Shown here one piece after another: positions 5,439-5,623 of a DNA stretch of 5,623 nt. A program made the translations under genes and the position numbers. Origin of the DNA: an uncultured Victivallaceae bacterium (GTDB taxonomy: Bacteria > Verrucomicrobiota > Lentisphaeria > Victivallales > Victivallaceae). A model generated the notes under the pieces. It saw only the letters and a program-made list of their open reading frames with translations, did not search any database and was not told the origin of the DNA. The stretch lies in NCBI GenBank assembly GCA_934663655.1, contig CAKUKT010000187.1, positions 1 to 5,623 of the forward strand. The letters are read 5' to 3'. The stretch's first letter is position 1; every line of letters starts with the position of its first letter.

Positions 5439-5623
5439 AGTTGGCGAGCGGCAAGATGAGATAAGGCGTTTACCGAAAATATCAATGGGATGGCGGGAGA
5501 AAACGCCCGGTTGGAGAAAATGGTTGTTAGGGGATGTTCAAATTTCAGTGTGCAATATTCCTCCCCGGTACCAGAACGTCAGTTTGGATGGCTATTAGAG
5601 CGTGGTTGAGCGTGGTATGATTG
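5439..5623. other. Intergenic tail without a recognisable gene
   Basis: These 185 bases follow the regulator stop. I see no coding frame with a family signature, no tRNA or rRNA, and no clear terminator; GGCG (5493-5496) facing CGCC is only a 4-bp stem. Near the edge GAGCGTGGT occurs twice (5598-5606 and 5608-5616) with a 10-base period, possibly part of the control region of a gene beyond the window. Confidence 0.5.

Overview
The window looks like chromosomal DNA from a GC-rich, strictly or facultatively anaerobic bacterium. My best guess is the Lentisphaerota/Victivallales or a related PVC lineage. That guess rests on three things: the style of the class III ribonucleotide reductase, a secreted 'glycosyl hydrolase 10-like' protein of the kind abundant in Lentisphaerota and Planctomycetota, and a divergent cupin/AraC regulator beside it. 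It is an inference from protein style, not from a marker gene.

Left part (1-2653, plus strand): anaerobic deoxynucleotide synthesis. The window opens inside nrdD, the large subunit of anaerobic ribonucleoside-triphosphate reductase, which ends at 1484 without its glycyl radical domain. That domain is a separate 45-residue gene at 1565-1702 with its own ribosome binding site, and it carries the RVCGY radical loop. The break falls inside the C-terminal CPxC zinc motif, so one metal ligand appears to sit on the small protein. A 228-base intergenic stretch rich in hairpins follows and contains a clear intrinsic terminator (1830-1863). Then comes nrdG (1931-2653), the radical SAM activase that installs the glycyl radical. 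Together the three genes would make an active class III reductase: a catalytic barrel, a detachable radical-bearing piece and the activase.

Middle (2654-4380): a perfect 13-bp GC-rich inverted repeat (2678-2717) separates nrdG from a minus-strand locus. That locus is a broken gene for a secreted glycosyl hydrolase 10-like protein. The 5' piece (signal peptide and first half of the barrel) ends at 3664. The 3' piece (end of the barrel and beta-rich C-terminal domains) continues in another frame. The second half of the barrel is absent, which points to an internal deletion.

Right part (4381-5623): a 104-base AT-rich divergent promoter region with a 14-bp direct repeat, then an intact cupin/AraC-type transcription factor (4485-5438, plus strand) that probably once controlled the broken gene. 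The last 185 bases hold no recognisable gene, only a short tandem repeat near the edge.
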